From: CAXXOK01 sp964640955 | GTDB taxonomy: Bacteria; Bacillota; Clostridia; Christensenellales; Aristaeellaceae | NCBI GenBank assembly: GCA_964640955.1 | Contig: CAZXJI010000029.1 | Coordinates: 1 to 33,312 of the forward strand | DNA length: 33,312 nt | Reading direction: 5' to 3' | Part shown: positions 1-8,050 of the stretch, in pieces | Numbering within the stretch: the stretch's first letter is position 1 | How the letters are laid out: every line of letters begins with the position of its first letter | Notes under the pieces: generated by a model | Database searches by the model: none | The model's input: only the letters and a program-made list of their open reading frames with translations | What the model was told of the DNA's origin: nothing | Program-made: the position numbers and the translations under genes

Positions 1-24
1 CCCTTGCTTCCTAGCATCTCGGAC

Positions 25-77
25 TTTTTGAACAGGCTGGCAGTGTGCCTGCAAAGCGAGATTTTTCGACACCCTGG
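25..77. repeat. Imperfect direct repeat pair at left edge
   Basis: Two related 16-base blocks, at 25-40 and 62-77, both begin with five T and share about 12 of 16 bases, ending in CTGG. They lie in non-coding DNA just outside the epimerase operon. They may be a degenerate intergenic repeat; no gene is seen in bases 1-121. Confidence 0.3.
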
Positions 78-106
78 GGCCCCCGAAACATCCGTTTCGG
101 GGGCCC
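77..106. other. Strong GC hairpin after the epimerase operon
   Basis: A perfect 13-bp stem (77-89 with 94-106) closes a 4-base loop. It sits 15 bases past the stop codon of the minus-strand epimerase gene. Neither side has a clear T tract, so it may stabilise the mRNA 3' end or act as a weak terminator rather than a classical intrinsic terminator. Confidence 0.5.
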
Positions 107-121
107 GGCCGTACCTGCCGC

Positions 122-1645
122 CTATACGTCCAATTCGGAGACGGTCTTTTTGTATTCCCGCTCCGGCTCGTCCGCGCCGTGCAGGGGCGTCCACACCTGC
201 GCGAAAAACGGGTCGACCTTCGCGCGGGCCGCGTAGTTCCAGCTTTCCCGCTCGCACTGCGGGCACCAGTGCCCGCCCTCCAGCACCAACCGGGGGCTGG
301 CCGTAAACGTGTGCCCGAAGGCGCAGCGGAAGGTGAGCTTGCTTTGCCAGTCGCCCGTCGCCATTGCGTCCGACAGGCACTCGCCGCCGCGGAACACGGC
401 CGCGCCCCGCACGTCCGCAAGCGTCAGCTCGCTTTCGGGCTTGGTTTCGTCGTAGCCGTGGTTGATGGGCACGACCGTACCCCAGTCCGTGAAAGGCTCA
501 AAGTCGTTGATGCCGGCGGGAAGCGACTCCCAGTTGCGGCGGCTGCCCCAGAAGGCGTCGATCTGCGCCTCCATGTTCCGTTCGATGAAGCGCACCGTGC
601 CGTGCTCCCCGCACGCGTAACGGCGGAACGTTCGCCGGATCAGCGCGCCCATCAGCCGCTGTCCGCCGGGCAGGCGGCAGATCAGCTTGGCGGCCGCGGC
701 GGTCGCGCCGAGGTTTTTGAGGTAGGCGTCGTAGAAGTACCGCATCGAATCGTGCCGGAAATGCAGGTAGTTCTCCAGCCTGTCCGAATCCAGGTAGTAT
801 TGGCCGTGAAAGTTGCGCGTGGCGAACCACCGGGGGTCGACGACGTGTTTGAGGTCGGTAAAGCCGATGGCGCCGTACATCTCCTTGAACATCTCCCAGG
901 CGGACACCCGGCAGCTTTCCCCGCCGCCGACGTTGTAGATATGCCCCCAGAAGGCTTCCGGCAGCTTGCCGGCGCGGTCGAGGCGGGCGAGGTTGGAAAG
1001 CATCACGCCCGAGTCCCGGTCGGAAACGTACTCCAGCACGTTGTTCAGGCCGTTGTGAAAGATGATGGCGTCCTTCACCCGGCTCATGGCGGGGCCCATG
1101 ATGCCCGTTTGCCGAAGGCTGACCCACCGGCGCAGGCCGGACTCGACGAGCAGCCGCTCGGCCGCCACCTTGGAGACGGCGTAATAGTCGTACACGCTGG
1201 GCTTGATCGGGTCGCCGACGCGGCCCCAGTGGATGGGCGGCATGCGGTCGCCGGTCTCGGCCACGGTGCCGACGGAGACGAGCTTCACCGCGTCCATGCG
1301 CCCCTGGGCGCGGATCGCGTCGATCAGGTTGCGCATGCCCCCGTAATTGACCTTCATGGCAAGCGTCGGGTGGTAGTCGGCCGCGGGGGACACCAGCGCC
1401 GCCACGTGGAGAACCAGGTCGGCCTCCCTCACGCAGGCTTCCACGTCCGCGTAATTCGTCAGGTCGCCCCAGCGCACGGTCACGCCTTTTCGGCCCTCGA
1501 CCGCTTGCAGCTTCTCCCGGTCCTGCGGGGTATCCTGCGAAAGGATCAGAATGTCGCACCCGTCGGTGTCCCCAAGTAATTCGCGGAGCACCGCCGAGCC
1601 CATGCCTCCGCTCGCTCCGGTCAGCAAAATCCGTTGTCTGTCCAT
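122..1645 (-). CDS. NAD(P)-dependent epimerase/dehydratase with C-terminal zinc ribbon
   Basis: A 507-residue extended short-chain dehydrogenase/reductase-like protein, probably a cytoplasmic sugar-nucleotide or related epimerase/reductase; the substrate is unknown. The dinucleotide-binding glycine motif TGASGGMG is at residues 9-16, and the catalytic-type YxxxK is Y155/K159. The catalytic part ends near residue 310, longer than a simple SDR needs. The C-terminus holds C441, H445, C461 and C464 in a C-x3-H...CPxC arrangement that resembles a zinc-ribbon domain. It begins one base after the stop of the neighbouring epimerase gene, so the two are almost certainly co-transcribed and translationally coupled. 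The fusion to a zinc ribbon is unusual for the family. The family call is firm, the substrate is not. Confidence 0.85.
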   Translation of the reverse strand: MDRQRILLTGASGGMGSAVLRELLGDTDGCDILILSQDTPQDREKLQAVEGRKGVTVRWGDLTNYADVEACVREADLVLHVAALVSPAADYHPTLAMKVNYGGMRNLIDAIRAQGRMDAVKLVSVGTVAETGDRMPPIHWGRVGDPIKPSVYDYYAVSKVAAERLLVESGLRRWVSLRQTGIMGPAMSRVKDAIIFHNGLNNVLEYVSDRDSGVMLSNLARLDRAGKLPEAFWGHIYNVGGGESCRVSAWEMFKEMYGAIGFTDLKHVVDPRWFATRNFHGQYYLDSDRLENYLHFRHDSMRYFYDAYLKNLGATAAAAKLICRLPGGQRLMGALIRRTFRRYACGEHGTVRFIERNMEAQIDAFWGSRRNWESLPAGINDFEPFTDWGTVVPINHGYDETKPESELTLADVRGAAVFRGGECLSDAMATGDWQSKLTFRCAFGHTFTASPRLVLEGGHWCPQCERESWNYAARAKVDPFFAQVWTPLHGADEPEREYKKTVSELDV

Positions 1646-1646
1646 A

Positions 1647-2660
1647 TTACTCGCCTTTCATGTCCAGCGACGGCGTCTGCCGATCCAGTATCGCCACGCT
1701 GAGCCGGATGGAATCGCCGATCGCCGCGTCGATGTCGTCCGGCGTCACGCCCAGCGGATCGCAGCCGAGCGACTGGTCGATGAACAGCTCGGCGCACTGA
1801 AGCTGGGTGAACCTGACCGGGTCCAGTCCGCCTTCGATGCCTCGCGCCTTTTGCTCTTTCATCATTTTTCTGGCGTTCATCGCAAACATCCAGTCCGGGA
1901 TCGTAATCACCCTGCGGCCCGGCATGCCCAGGTACTTGTGCACGATTTTCAAAAACGCCTTCCACGGCAGGTTATCGTATCCGATGGGGTAGGCGCGCCC
2001 GCCGCGGTTGCGCTCCAGCGCGCCGGCCACGGCCTGGGCCACCTGCCGCACGGTCACCATGGCCGTGCCGCCCCGCGGGTAGAGGGTGACGCCCTTCATG
2101 GCGCGGATATTCTCCACCAGAAACACCCACACGGGCTTGCGGCCCGGCTGTGTGCCGAAGATGTAGGGAAGCTCCAGCACCGCCACGTCGAAGTGCTCGT
2201 CCGCGAAGGACAGGGCGACCCGCTCCTGATCCCGGCGGCTGCGAATGTAAGGGTGCCACTTCGCCAGTTCCATTTCCGGCCGGGTTCTTTCAAAATAGGC
2301 AAAATAGGAGCCCAACACGGCCGCGTGCTTTACCCCGGCCTCCTTCGCCAGGGGCAGAAGCCTCCGGAGGGGGTCCACGTTGTATTTCCGGAACAGGTCG
2401 TAGATGGGCGCGGGACCTTCCACGCGCTCGTCCACCCCGGCCGCGAAGACGAAGCCGTCGCAGCCCGAAAGGTGCGCCTTCATTTCCTCGTCCGTCATGG
2501 TCAGGTAGTTGCCCAATTCGATCTGCATTTTTTCGGGCAGCTTCGCCCCCTCCGGCAGCGGCGGGAGAGCGACGGAGGTCACCGTGTGCCCGCGCGCGAT
2601 CAGCTCCCGCGCCGCCTCGCTGCCCAAAAGCCCCGTGCCGCCGATGATAAACACTTTCAT
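1647..2660 (-). CDS. NAD-dependent epimerase/dehydratase family protein
   Basis: A 337-residue Rossmann-fold protein of the atypical/extended SDR type, likely cytoplasmic. The N-terminus MKVFIIGGTGLLG gives a GGTGLLG nucleotide-binding turn at residues 7-13. The expected YxxxK appears as Y138-I-R-S-R142, so the usual lysine is arginine. That is seen in atypical SDRs and may mean altered chemistry or a binding role. It is the first gene of a two-gene operon with the zinc-ribbon epimerase, separated by one base. Its promoter overlaps the promoter of the divergent TetR-type gene, and the regulator probably controls it. The substrate cannot be told from sequence. Confidence 0.85.
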   Translation of the reverse strand: MKVFIIGGTGLLGSEAARELIARGHTVTSVALPPLPEGAKLPEKMQIELGNYLTMTDEEMKAHLSGCDGFVFAAGVDERVEGPAPIYDLFRKYNVDPLRRLLPLAKEAGVKHAAVLGSYFAYFERTRPEMELAKWHPYIRSRRDQERVALSFADEHFDVAVLELPYIFGTQPGRKPVWVFLVENIRAMKGVTLYPRGGTAMVTVRQVAQAVAGALERNRGGRAYPIGYDNLPWKAFLKIVHKYLGMPGRRVITIPDWMFAMNARKMMKEQKARGIEGGLDPVRFTQLQCAELFIDQSLGCDPLGVTPDDIDAAIGDSIRLSVAILDRQTPSLDMKGE

Positions 2661-2701
2661 GGCCGTACCATCCTTTCCGTTCCAAACGGCTCTTGCGCCG
2701 G

Positions 2702-2730
2702 TTGACGAACGCCCCCGGCAGTACTATAAT
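2702..2730 (+). promoter_or_regulatory. Sigma-A promoter for tetR-type gene
   Basis: TTGACG at 2702-2707 and TATAAT at 2725-2730 are separated by 17 bases, close to consensus. The predicted start near 2737 leaves a leader of about 130 bases before the regulator gene. The -10 box is shared, on the other strand, with the epimerase promoter. Confidence 0.65.
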
Positions 2731-2754
2731 ACTGACGCGGTGTTGGATTAACAA
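2726..2754 (-). promoter_or_regulatory. Sigma-A promoter for the epimerase operon
   Basis: On the minus strand TTGTTA (2754-2749) is followed after 17 bases by TATTAT (2731-2726). The -10 occupies almost the same base pairs as the plus-strand TATAAT, so RNA polymerase cannot sit on both promoters together. Confidence 0.6.
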
Positions 2755-2766
2755 CCACCAGTTGTT
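2750..2766. promoter_or_regulatory. Inverted repeat, likely TetR operator
   Basis: AACAAC-CACCA-GTTGTT is a perfect 6+5+6 inverted repeat. It covers most of the -35 box of the epimerase promoter and lies just downstream of the predicted tetR transcription start. That position suits a TetR-family repressor controlling both directions. The assignment to the adjacent regulator is inferred from position. Confidence 0.5.
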
Positions 2767-2867
2767 TTGCGGATGACGTGAGCCGGACATTCGGACCGTA
2801 TCTGTCGGAATCGCGATAAAAAGGAACAAGGTGACGGGCGAACCGCCGCCGGGGAAGGACGATCGGC

Positions 2868-3422
2868 ATGGCCAGAAAGGAAAACCAGCGGGTCCGGCTG
2901 ACCCGACAGCTGCTCAAGGACAGCCTGATCGGGCTGATGGACCGAAAGCCCATCGGCAAGATTACCGTGAAGGAAATCTGCGAAAATGCGGAAATCAACC
3001 GCTCGACTTTTTACCTGTATTACGCCGACCCCTACGCGCTGCTGGCGGACGTCGAGGCGGAGCTGATCGAGGCGGCGCGGGAAAAGCTGAGGAGGATCGG
3101 CGCGAACACCGACGGCGTGCAGTACCTGACGGCCCTGCTTTCCTACATCGAGGGGAACGCCGACATCTTCCGCACGCTTCTGTGCCGGCAGGGCAACCAG
3201 GCCTTTCAGGAGGCGTTCATCCAAACCTCCGTGAGCCACCTCAAGGGGCAGCTGACGCTGCGCTGCTCCGAGGCCGTCGTAGGCTACGTGTACCATTACC
3301 TGATCATGGGGGTGCTCAGCATGATCAAACGATGGCTGGAAGCCGGGCTGGATATGCCCTGCGGGGAACTGGCGGACTTGATTTTTCGCCTTTCCGACGG
3401 CGCGGCCGCCCGTTTCGCGTAA
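2868..3422 (+). CDS. TetR/AcrR family transcriptional regulator
   Basis: A 184-residue DNA-binding protein. The N-terminal helix-turn-helix spans about residues 32-56, with the family hallmark ITVKEICENAEINRSTFYLY-type pattern. The C-terminal half is helical and matches the ligand-binding/dimerisation part of TetR proteins that lack an obvious known ligand. The start ATG follows GGGGAAGGA. It is divergent from two epimerase genes and 68 bases upstream of the M20-like gene, so it may repress the epimerases and could also head the downstream glycosylation run. The inverted repeat at 2750-2766 is the best operator candidate. The effector is unknown. Confidence 0.88.
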   Translation: MARKENQRVRLTRQLLKDSLIGLMDRKPIGKITVKEICENAEINRSTFYLYYADPYALLADVEAELIEAAREKLRRIGANTDGVQYLTALLSYIEGNADIFRTLLCRQGNQAFQEAFIQTSVSHLKGQLTLRCSEAVVGYVYHYLIMGVLSMIKRWLEAGLDMPCGELADLIFRLSDGAAARFA

Positions 3423-3490
3423 AGCGGCGGGAGGATTTCGCCGTTCGCGGGGCGAAATAACGGTACAGGAATCATGGCGGGAGGACGGAT

Positions 3491-4765
3491 ATGAGCGAGT
3501 TTTTAGCGCCGCTTGACTACCGGCGCGCCAAGGATACGCTGCTGGCGTTGGATTTTTACACCGCCTATACGCCCGAAGGGGCCGCGCGGGTCGCGGCGCT
3601 GCTTGAGGAGCGCTACCCGCTGGTGTTCGCGCGCACCGAGCAAAGGACGTTCGCAAACGGGGCGATCGTCCTGGAAATGACGGGCGCCAGCACCGCCGAT
3701 CCGCTGATTTTCGTGTCGCATCTGGATTCGCTCCACGGTCGGGAACCGCTTGTGACCACCGAACACCCCATGACCGTTTCCCTGCAGCGGGCGCACGTGG
3801 TGGCGCTTCTGGAAGCGCTGGATGCGCTTTTGCAAAGCGGCTATCAGCCGGGGGGGCAACTGTTCCTGGCGCTGTCGATGGACGGGCTGAGCGCGGGCGC
3901 GGGGGCGCGGGATATCGCCGCATACCTGGCCAAGCGGAAGATTACCCCCTGCTTCGTGCTGGATCACGGCGGGTACGTGACCCGCGCGGCTTTCCGCCGC
4001 TACCTGCCCAAGGGCGCGCCGCTGGCGTTGATCGGCATAACGGAAAAAGGACGGTTGGAGGGGCGCGTGGCCGCGCCTCCCGTGCCGCTTTGGGACGACC
4101 GGGGGGCCGCGCGGCCCCTGAACGTGCTGCTCAAAAGCGGTTCACGGCTGGGCAGCCGGCCGCGCCGGGCCTCGCTTTGCCGCGCGAGCGCCGATATGCT
4201 GGCCGGGATCGCCCGCCACGCGCCGTTCGGGATGCGGCTGGCGCTGATCGACCCGTCGCTGACCTTTCCGCTGATGCACCTGCTGTGGCGCAAGCGCGCG
4301 GTACTCTCGCAGTTCTTCGTCAGCGAGCTGACGGTGACCGGCGTGAGCACGAAGGGCGAGCCGTCCCGCAGCCCCACGGAGGCGGAGCTTACGTTTTCGC
4401 TCAACACCGTGCCGGGCAAAAAGCTCGCCTGGTGGGAAAGCCGCCTGCGCCGCCGGGCCTGCTACGCGGGCGCGACCATGGAGATCACCGTCGCCCACGA
4501 GTCCAGTCCGCAGAGCAAAACCAGCGGCGCGGCCTGGGACGCGCTGGAAACGGCGGTGGAGATTCTCTTCGAGCGCGCGGTGATCGTGCCGTGCCTGTCG
4601 CCCTACGTGACGGACGGACGCTTTTACAGCGGGCTCAAGGGCAGGGTGTACCGCTTCTCGCCCTTTATGCTCAACGGCCGGGAAGCCCTGCGCGGGGAGT
4701 GCACCGTGGACGACGACGCGCTGCAGACGGCGGTGCAGTTTTTCAGGCAGATGCTGTCGGTGTAA
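3491..4765 (+). CDS. M20-peptidase-like protein with degenerate active site
   Basis: A 424-residue protein with the overall fold pattern of M20 metallopeptidases of the PM20D1/CPS1 type. Recognisable landmarks are SHLDS (76-80, first metal histidine H77), the helix after it (103-114), DHGG (158-161, normally DEGG), ESSP (337-340) and TDGRFY...YRF (374-389). Key residues are missing: the bridging aspartate region reads SLQRAH (97-102), the catalytic Glu-Glu position reads DGL (131-133), and the C-terminal metal histidine is replaced near R401. It therefore looks like a non-catalytic relative, perhaps a binding or regulatory protein. The RBS GGGAGGA precedes the ATG. No signal peptide is seen. 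It is 35 bases upstream of a membrane glycosyltransferase-like gene. Confidence 0.75.
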   Translation: MSEFLAPLDYRRAKDTLLALDFYTAYTPEGAARVAALLEERYPLVFARTEQRTFANGAIVLEMTGASTADPLIFVSHLDSLHGREPLVTTEHPMTVSLQRAHVVALLEALDALLQSGYQPGGQLFLALSMDGLSAGAGARDIAAYLAKRKITPCFVLDHGGYVTRAAFRRYLPKGAPLALIGITEKGRLEGRVAAPPVPLWDDRGAARPLNVLLKSGSRLGSRPRRASLCRASADMLAGIARHAPFGMRLALIDPSLTFPLMHLLWRKRAVLSQFFVSELTVTGVSTKGEPSRSPTEAELTFSLNTVPGKKLAWWESRLRRRACYAGATMEITVAHESSPQSKTSGAAWDALETAVEILFERAVIVPCLSPYVTDGRFYSGLKGRVYRFSPFMLNGREALRGECTVDDDALQTAVQFFRQMLSV

Positions 4766-4800
4766 ACGCAAACCGGAACGCACGCTGACGTTGGGGGGAT

Positions 4801-7323
4801 GTGCCCTTGGCCGGGATCGCGTATTTCCTGTTTTTCATCGCGGGCGGGCTGACCGTCGCGCGCTACTGGCTGCCGGGGCTCCGGCCGCTTACGCGCTGGT
4901 ACGTCGGTGCGTCCGTCGGCCTTTTGTTCCTGCTCTGGCTGCCGGTGCTGTGGGCGTACGCGGTCGCCTTTACGATGACGGCGCACCTGCTGGCGGCGCT
5001 CACGCTGTTCCTTACGATGCTGGTCGCCTACCTCACCCGCGACAGGCGGGCGCGCGTGCGCTTCGGGGACGAGGACAGGCGGATGCTGCGCGCGGTGATC
5101 GCGGTGGCCGTGCCGCTGACGATTCTGGCGGGAGTGCTGGAATACACGCATTCCATCCGCGTCGCGGCGGACGGCACCTACCACGTGGGGCAGAGCACCT
5201 ACGGCGACCTGTCGCTGCATTTGGCCATCGCCACCTCGGCCATCAACGCATCCTTCCCGTTACAGAACAGCCTCATGGTTGGCGCGACCATGGCCTACCC
5301 CTATCTGTCGGATACCTTCGCCTCCACCTTCTGCCTGCTGGGCATGGGCCTTCCCGCCGCCATGACCCTCACGGGCACGCTGATGTGCGCGTCGGTCTTT
5401 ACAGGGTACGCGCTGCTTTGCGCGCAGCTCGCGCGGCGGCGCGGCGCGGTGTGGCTGGCGGTGTGCCTCCTGTTTTTAAACGGCGGGCTGGGCTTCTTCT
5501 ACACGCTGAGCGGCACGGTGGAAAACGGGACGGTCACCACCGTGTGGGACAACCTGCGAACCGTGATGACCGGCTATTACAAAACGCCCACCAACCAGCC
5601 CGACCCCAATAACCTGCGCTGGGTGAACATCCTGTGCGACATGCTCGTGCCGCAACGGGGCATCCTGGGCGGGTGGACGATGCTGATGCCCGCGCTGCTC
5701 ATCCTCCTGCCGCCGCTCGCGCGCCGCAGGCGGCCCGCGCCGCGCGCCATGGCCCTGGCGGGGATCATCGCCGGGGGCATGCCGCTGTTGCACACGCACA
5801 GCTTTCTGGCGTTGGCCCTCGCCAGCCTGGGCTTTTGCGCCTACGCGGTGGTTACGGCGCCGCGCGGGCGGCGGGGGGAGGCGTTCCGGCCCTTCCTGCT
5901 CTACGGCGGCGTGGCCGCGGCGCTGTCGCTGCCGCAGCTGATCAACTTCACCTTCGTGCAGGCGGCCGAGAGCGACCATTTTCTGCGCTTCCAGTTCAAC
6001 TGGTGCAACAACCGCGGCGGCAACGGTTTGGTCGACCCGTATTTCTGGTTCTACATCAAAAACGTCGGCTTTCCTTACCTGCTGATCCTCCTCGCGCTCT
6101 TCCAGCGCCGCAGGGGCGACCTGCGCGACGAGGCGGAGCGCGCCGCCGTGCTGACCGACGGACTGTACGCGAAGGCGCCCGCGCCCGAAGCGGTCGAAGA
6201 GGCGGAGCCGGCCGCGCCGGAAGCCCGGCCTGAACCGGCCGAAGCCGAACCGCCCGCGCCCGCGCCGGCGGCGCCGGCCGAACCGGACGAGGAAGAGAGC
6301 GAGCCGCCCCTTCGCCAGAGCCTGTACGCCCACGAGATGCCCGCCTATGGCGAAAGCAGCCTGCTGGCGGACGCCGACGAGGCGGCCAAAATCACCGCAA
6401 CGCGCCCCTACATACGGCCCCTGCCGCCGGATAAGCTGCGCGCCGCGGCCTTTTCGCCCGAGGACGACGACCGTGTGGGCGTCATGCGCGCCGTGACCGG
6501 CCTGGACGGCCCCGAGCCCAGCCGCCGCCCCCTGCTGGAGGAGATTCTGCAGCCCTCCTACCGGCGCGACGAGGCGGCCGAGGCAGCCGAGCGCGCCGGG
6601 CGCTTCACCCCCGGCGAGGCGGAAACCTGCTTTGCCGACCATCCGCCCGCGCGGGACTGGGTGCGCCAGAATCGGCTGATCGCCGCGGGCGCGTTTCTGA
6701 TTCTGCTGATCGCGGAACTCATCATTTTCCAGCCCAACGAGTACGACAACAACAAGCTGATCTACGTCTGGTTCCTGCTGTGCCTGCCCATGGCGGCGGA
6801 TTACGCGCTGGACATCTACGCGCGGCTGCGCGGGCTGGGCGGCCGAAAGGTGCTCGCGGCGCTGTTCCTGATCGCCTGCTTCCTGTCCGCCGGGCTTACC
6901 GTGGCCCGCGAGGCGGTGAGCGATTATCAGGCTTACGGCACGGCGGAGATTGCCGTGGGCGACTACGTGAAGGAGAATACGCCCGAACACAGCGTGTTTT
7001 TAACCGGGACCGAGCACCTGAACCCCGTTGCCTCCCTGGCGGGCCGCACCATCGTGTGCGGGAGCGACCTGTACCTGTACTATCACGGCTTCAACACCTC
7101 CGCGCGGCACAACGAGGTCAAGGCCTTTTACGAGGATCCCGCCGACAACCTCGACCTGCTCACCCGCTACGGCGTGCAGTACGTGTACGTGAGTCCCTCC
7201 GAGTATTACAGTTACGACGTGGACGAGGCGGCGCTGCGTTCCCTGTTTACCCTCGTGTACGAAGGCGGCGGCGGGAACTACCTCGTCTTCTCCGTCGCCC
7301 AGCCCGCGCCGGACGCGGGCTGA
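4801..7323 (+). CDS. Large polytopic GT-C-like membrane protein
   Basis: An 840-residue integral membrane protein with many hydrophobic helices. Its layout resembles GT-C glycosyltransferases, which use lipid-linked sugars outside the membrane. The first large loop has YGDLSLH (134-140), the acidic position expected for such enzymes. A hydrophilic segment at about 441-618 interrupts the helices; its core (about 459-508) is Ala/Pro/Glu-rich and probably disordered. After it come further helices and FQPNEYDNNK, then a soluble C-terminal domain from about residue 700. The start is GTG at 4801, but the G-rich ribosome site is only 2 bases away, so TTG at 4807 (8-base spacing) may be used. It is followed after 9 bases by a 71-residue gene and then gtrA. 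The exact reaction is unknown. Confidence 0.7.
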   Translation: MPLAGIAYFLFFIAGGLTVARYWLPGLRPLTRWYVGASVGLLFLLWLPVLWAYAVAFTMTAHLLAALTLFLTMLVAYLTRDRRARVRFGDEDRRMLRAVIAVAVPLTILAGVLEYTHSIRVAADGTYHVGQSTYGDLSLHLAIATSAINASFPLQNSLMVGATMAYPYLSDTFASTFCLLGMGLPAAMTLTGTLMCASVFTGYALLCAQLARRRGAVWLAVCLLFLNGGLGFFYTLSGTVENGTVTTVWDNLRTVMTGYYKTPTNQPDPNNLRWVNILCDMLVPQRGILGGWTMLMPALLILLPPLARRRRPAPRAMALAGIIAGGMPLLHTHSFLALALASLGFCAYAVVTAPRGRRGEAFRPFLLYGGVAAALSLPQLINFTFVQAAESDHFLRFQFNWCNNRGGNGLVDPYFWFYIKNVGFPYLLILLALFQRRRGDLRDEAERAAVLTDGLYAKAPAPEAVEEAEPAAPEARPEPAEAEPPAPAPAAPAEPDEEESEPPLRQSLYAHEMPAYGESSLLADADEAAKITATRPYIRPLPPDKLRAAAFSPEDDDRVGVMRAVTGLDGPEPSRRPLLEEILQPSYRRDEAAEAAERAGRFTPGEAETCFADHPPARDWVRQNRLIAAGAFLILLIAELIIFQPNEYDNNKLIYVWFLLCLPMAADYALDIYARLRGLGGRKVLAALFLIACFLSAGLTVAREAVSDYQAYGTAEIAVGDYVKENTPEHSVFLTGTEHLNPVASLAGRTIVCGSDLYLYYHGFNTSARHNEVKAFYEDPADNLDLLTRYGVQYVYVSPSEYYSYDVDEAALRSLFTLVYEGGGGNYLVFSVAQPAPDAG

Positions 7324-7332
7324 GGAGGAAAC

Positions 7333-7548
7333 ATGGACAGATTTCTGCGCTATTCGCTGGAAAAGGGGCGCAAAATACGCGTGATGCTGCTTTTGGACGG
7401 GCAGATGACGCAGAAAACGGCGACGGTGACGGCGCTTGGCCAAAGCGCCGCCACGCTGCGGTTCGGCGCGAAAAAAGAACCCGTCACGGTGCCGCTTCAG
7501 GATATTCTGAGCTGCGATTACGCGCGCGGCGATCACGGAGAGGAATAA
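7333..7548 (+). CDS. Small conserved-looking protein of unknown function
   Basis: A 71-residue soluble protein with a strong ribosome site (GAGGAGGAA) 9 bases after the upstream membrane-protein stop. The pattern of short alternating hydrophobic stretches (RKIRVMLLLD, TATVTAL, ATLRFG, PVTVPLQDILSCDYA) suggests a compact beta-barrel, SH3- or Sm-like, with a charged helical N-terminus. I do not recognise a named family. Tight placement between two membrane glycosylation genes (7 bases to gtrA) argues that it is a real gene, perhaps a small partner of those proteins. Function is not assigned. Confidence 0.65.
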   Translation: MDRFLRYSLEKGRKIRVMLLLDGQMTQKTATVTALGQSAATLRFGAKKEPVTVPLQDILSCDYARGDHGEE

Positions 7549-7555
7549 GGGACGC

Positions 7556-8050
7556 ATGCAAAAGCTTAAAAAACTCCTGACCAATCGGGAAGAAATGCTG
7601 GAATTGATCCGTTACGTCGTAGCAGGGGTGCTCACGACGCTGTTGAGCCTGGCGATCAAGTACGGAAGCTATATTCTCCTTTCGGAGGATCACACCATCG
7701 ACGGCGCGGACACCACGCAGATCATGATCGGCACGCTCATCTCCTGGGTGATCGCCGTGATTTTCGCCTTCTGGATCAACCGCCGGATGGTGTTCCGCGT
7801 GAAGGGCGAAAGCCGCCGGGACGTGAGCCGGGAGTTTTTCCAGTTCGTGGGCGCGCGCCTGGTGAGCTGGGCGCTGATCGAGGAGGGAATCGCCGTGCTC
7901 ATCAAGTGGATGGGGGTCAGCAACACGCTCAACGCCCTGATCGTGATGGTGCTGGTCACGGTTTTCAACTACGTGGTCAGCAAGTTCTGGATTTTCAAAC
8001 CCAAGCCCGCCTCCGGGACCGCCGGCAGGAAGGATACGGAGCAGGAATGA
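7556..8050 (+). CDS. GtrA family membrane protein
   Basis: A 164-residue protein of the GtrA family, small four-helix membrane proteins thought to carry or flip lipid-linked sugars for cell-wall and O-antigen glycosylation. Visible family features are the ELIRYVVAGVLTT start of helix 1, AFWINRRMVFR after helix 2 (the conserved NRxxVF turn) and FNYVVSKFWIF near the end. The last 15 residues are hydrophilic. The stop overlaps the start of the next membrane gene (ATGA at 8047-8050). The operon context, between two GT-C-like proteins, fits supply of a lipid-linked sugar donor. Confidence 0.88.
   Translation: MQKLKKLLTNREEMLELIRYVVAGVLTTLLSLAIKYGSYILLSEDHTIDGADTTQIMIGTLISWVIAVIFAFWINRRMVFRVKGESRRDVSREFFQFVGARLVSWALIEEGIAVLIKWMGVSNTLNALIVMVLVTVFNYVVSKFWIFKPKPASGTAGRKDTEQE

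Noticed and set aside
77..106. Classical intrinsic terminator
   Set aside because: The stem is excellent but no T tract follows on either strand, so it is listed only as a hairpin.
179..1579. 466-codon open frame on the plus strand
   Set aside because: Antisense to the zinc-ribbon epimerase; no recognisable domain.
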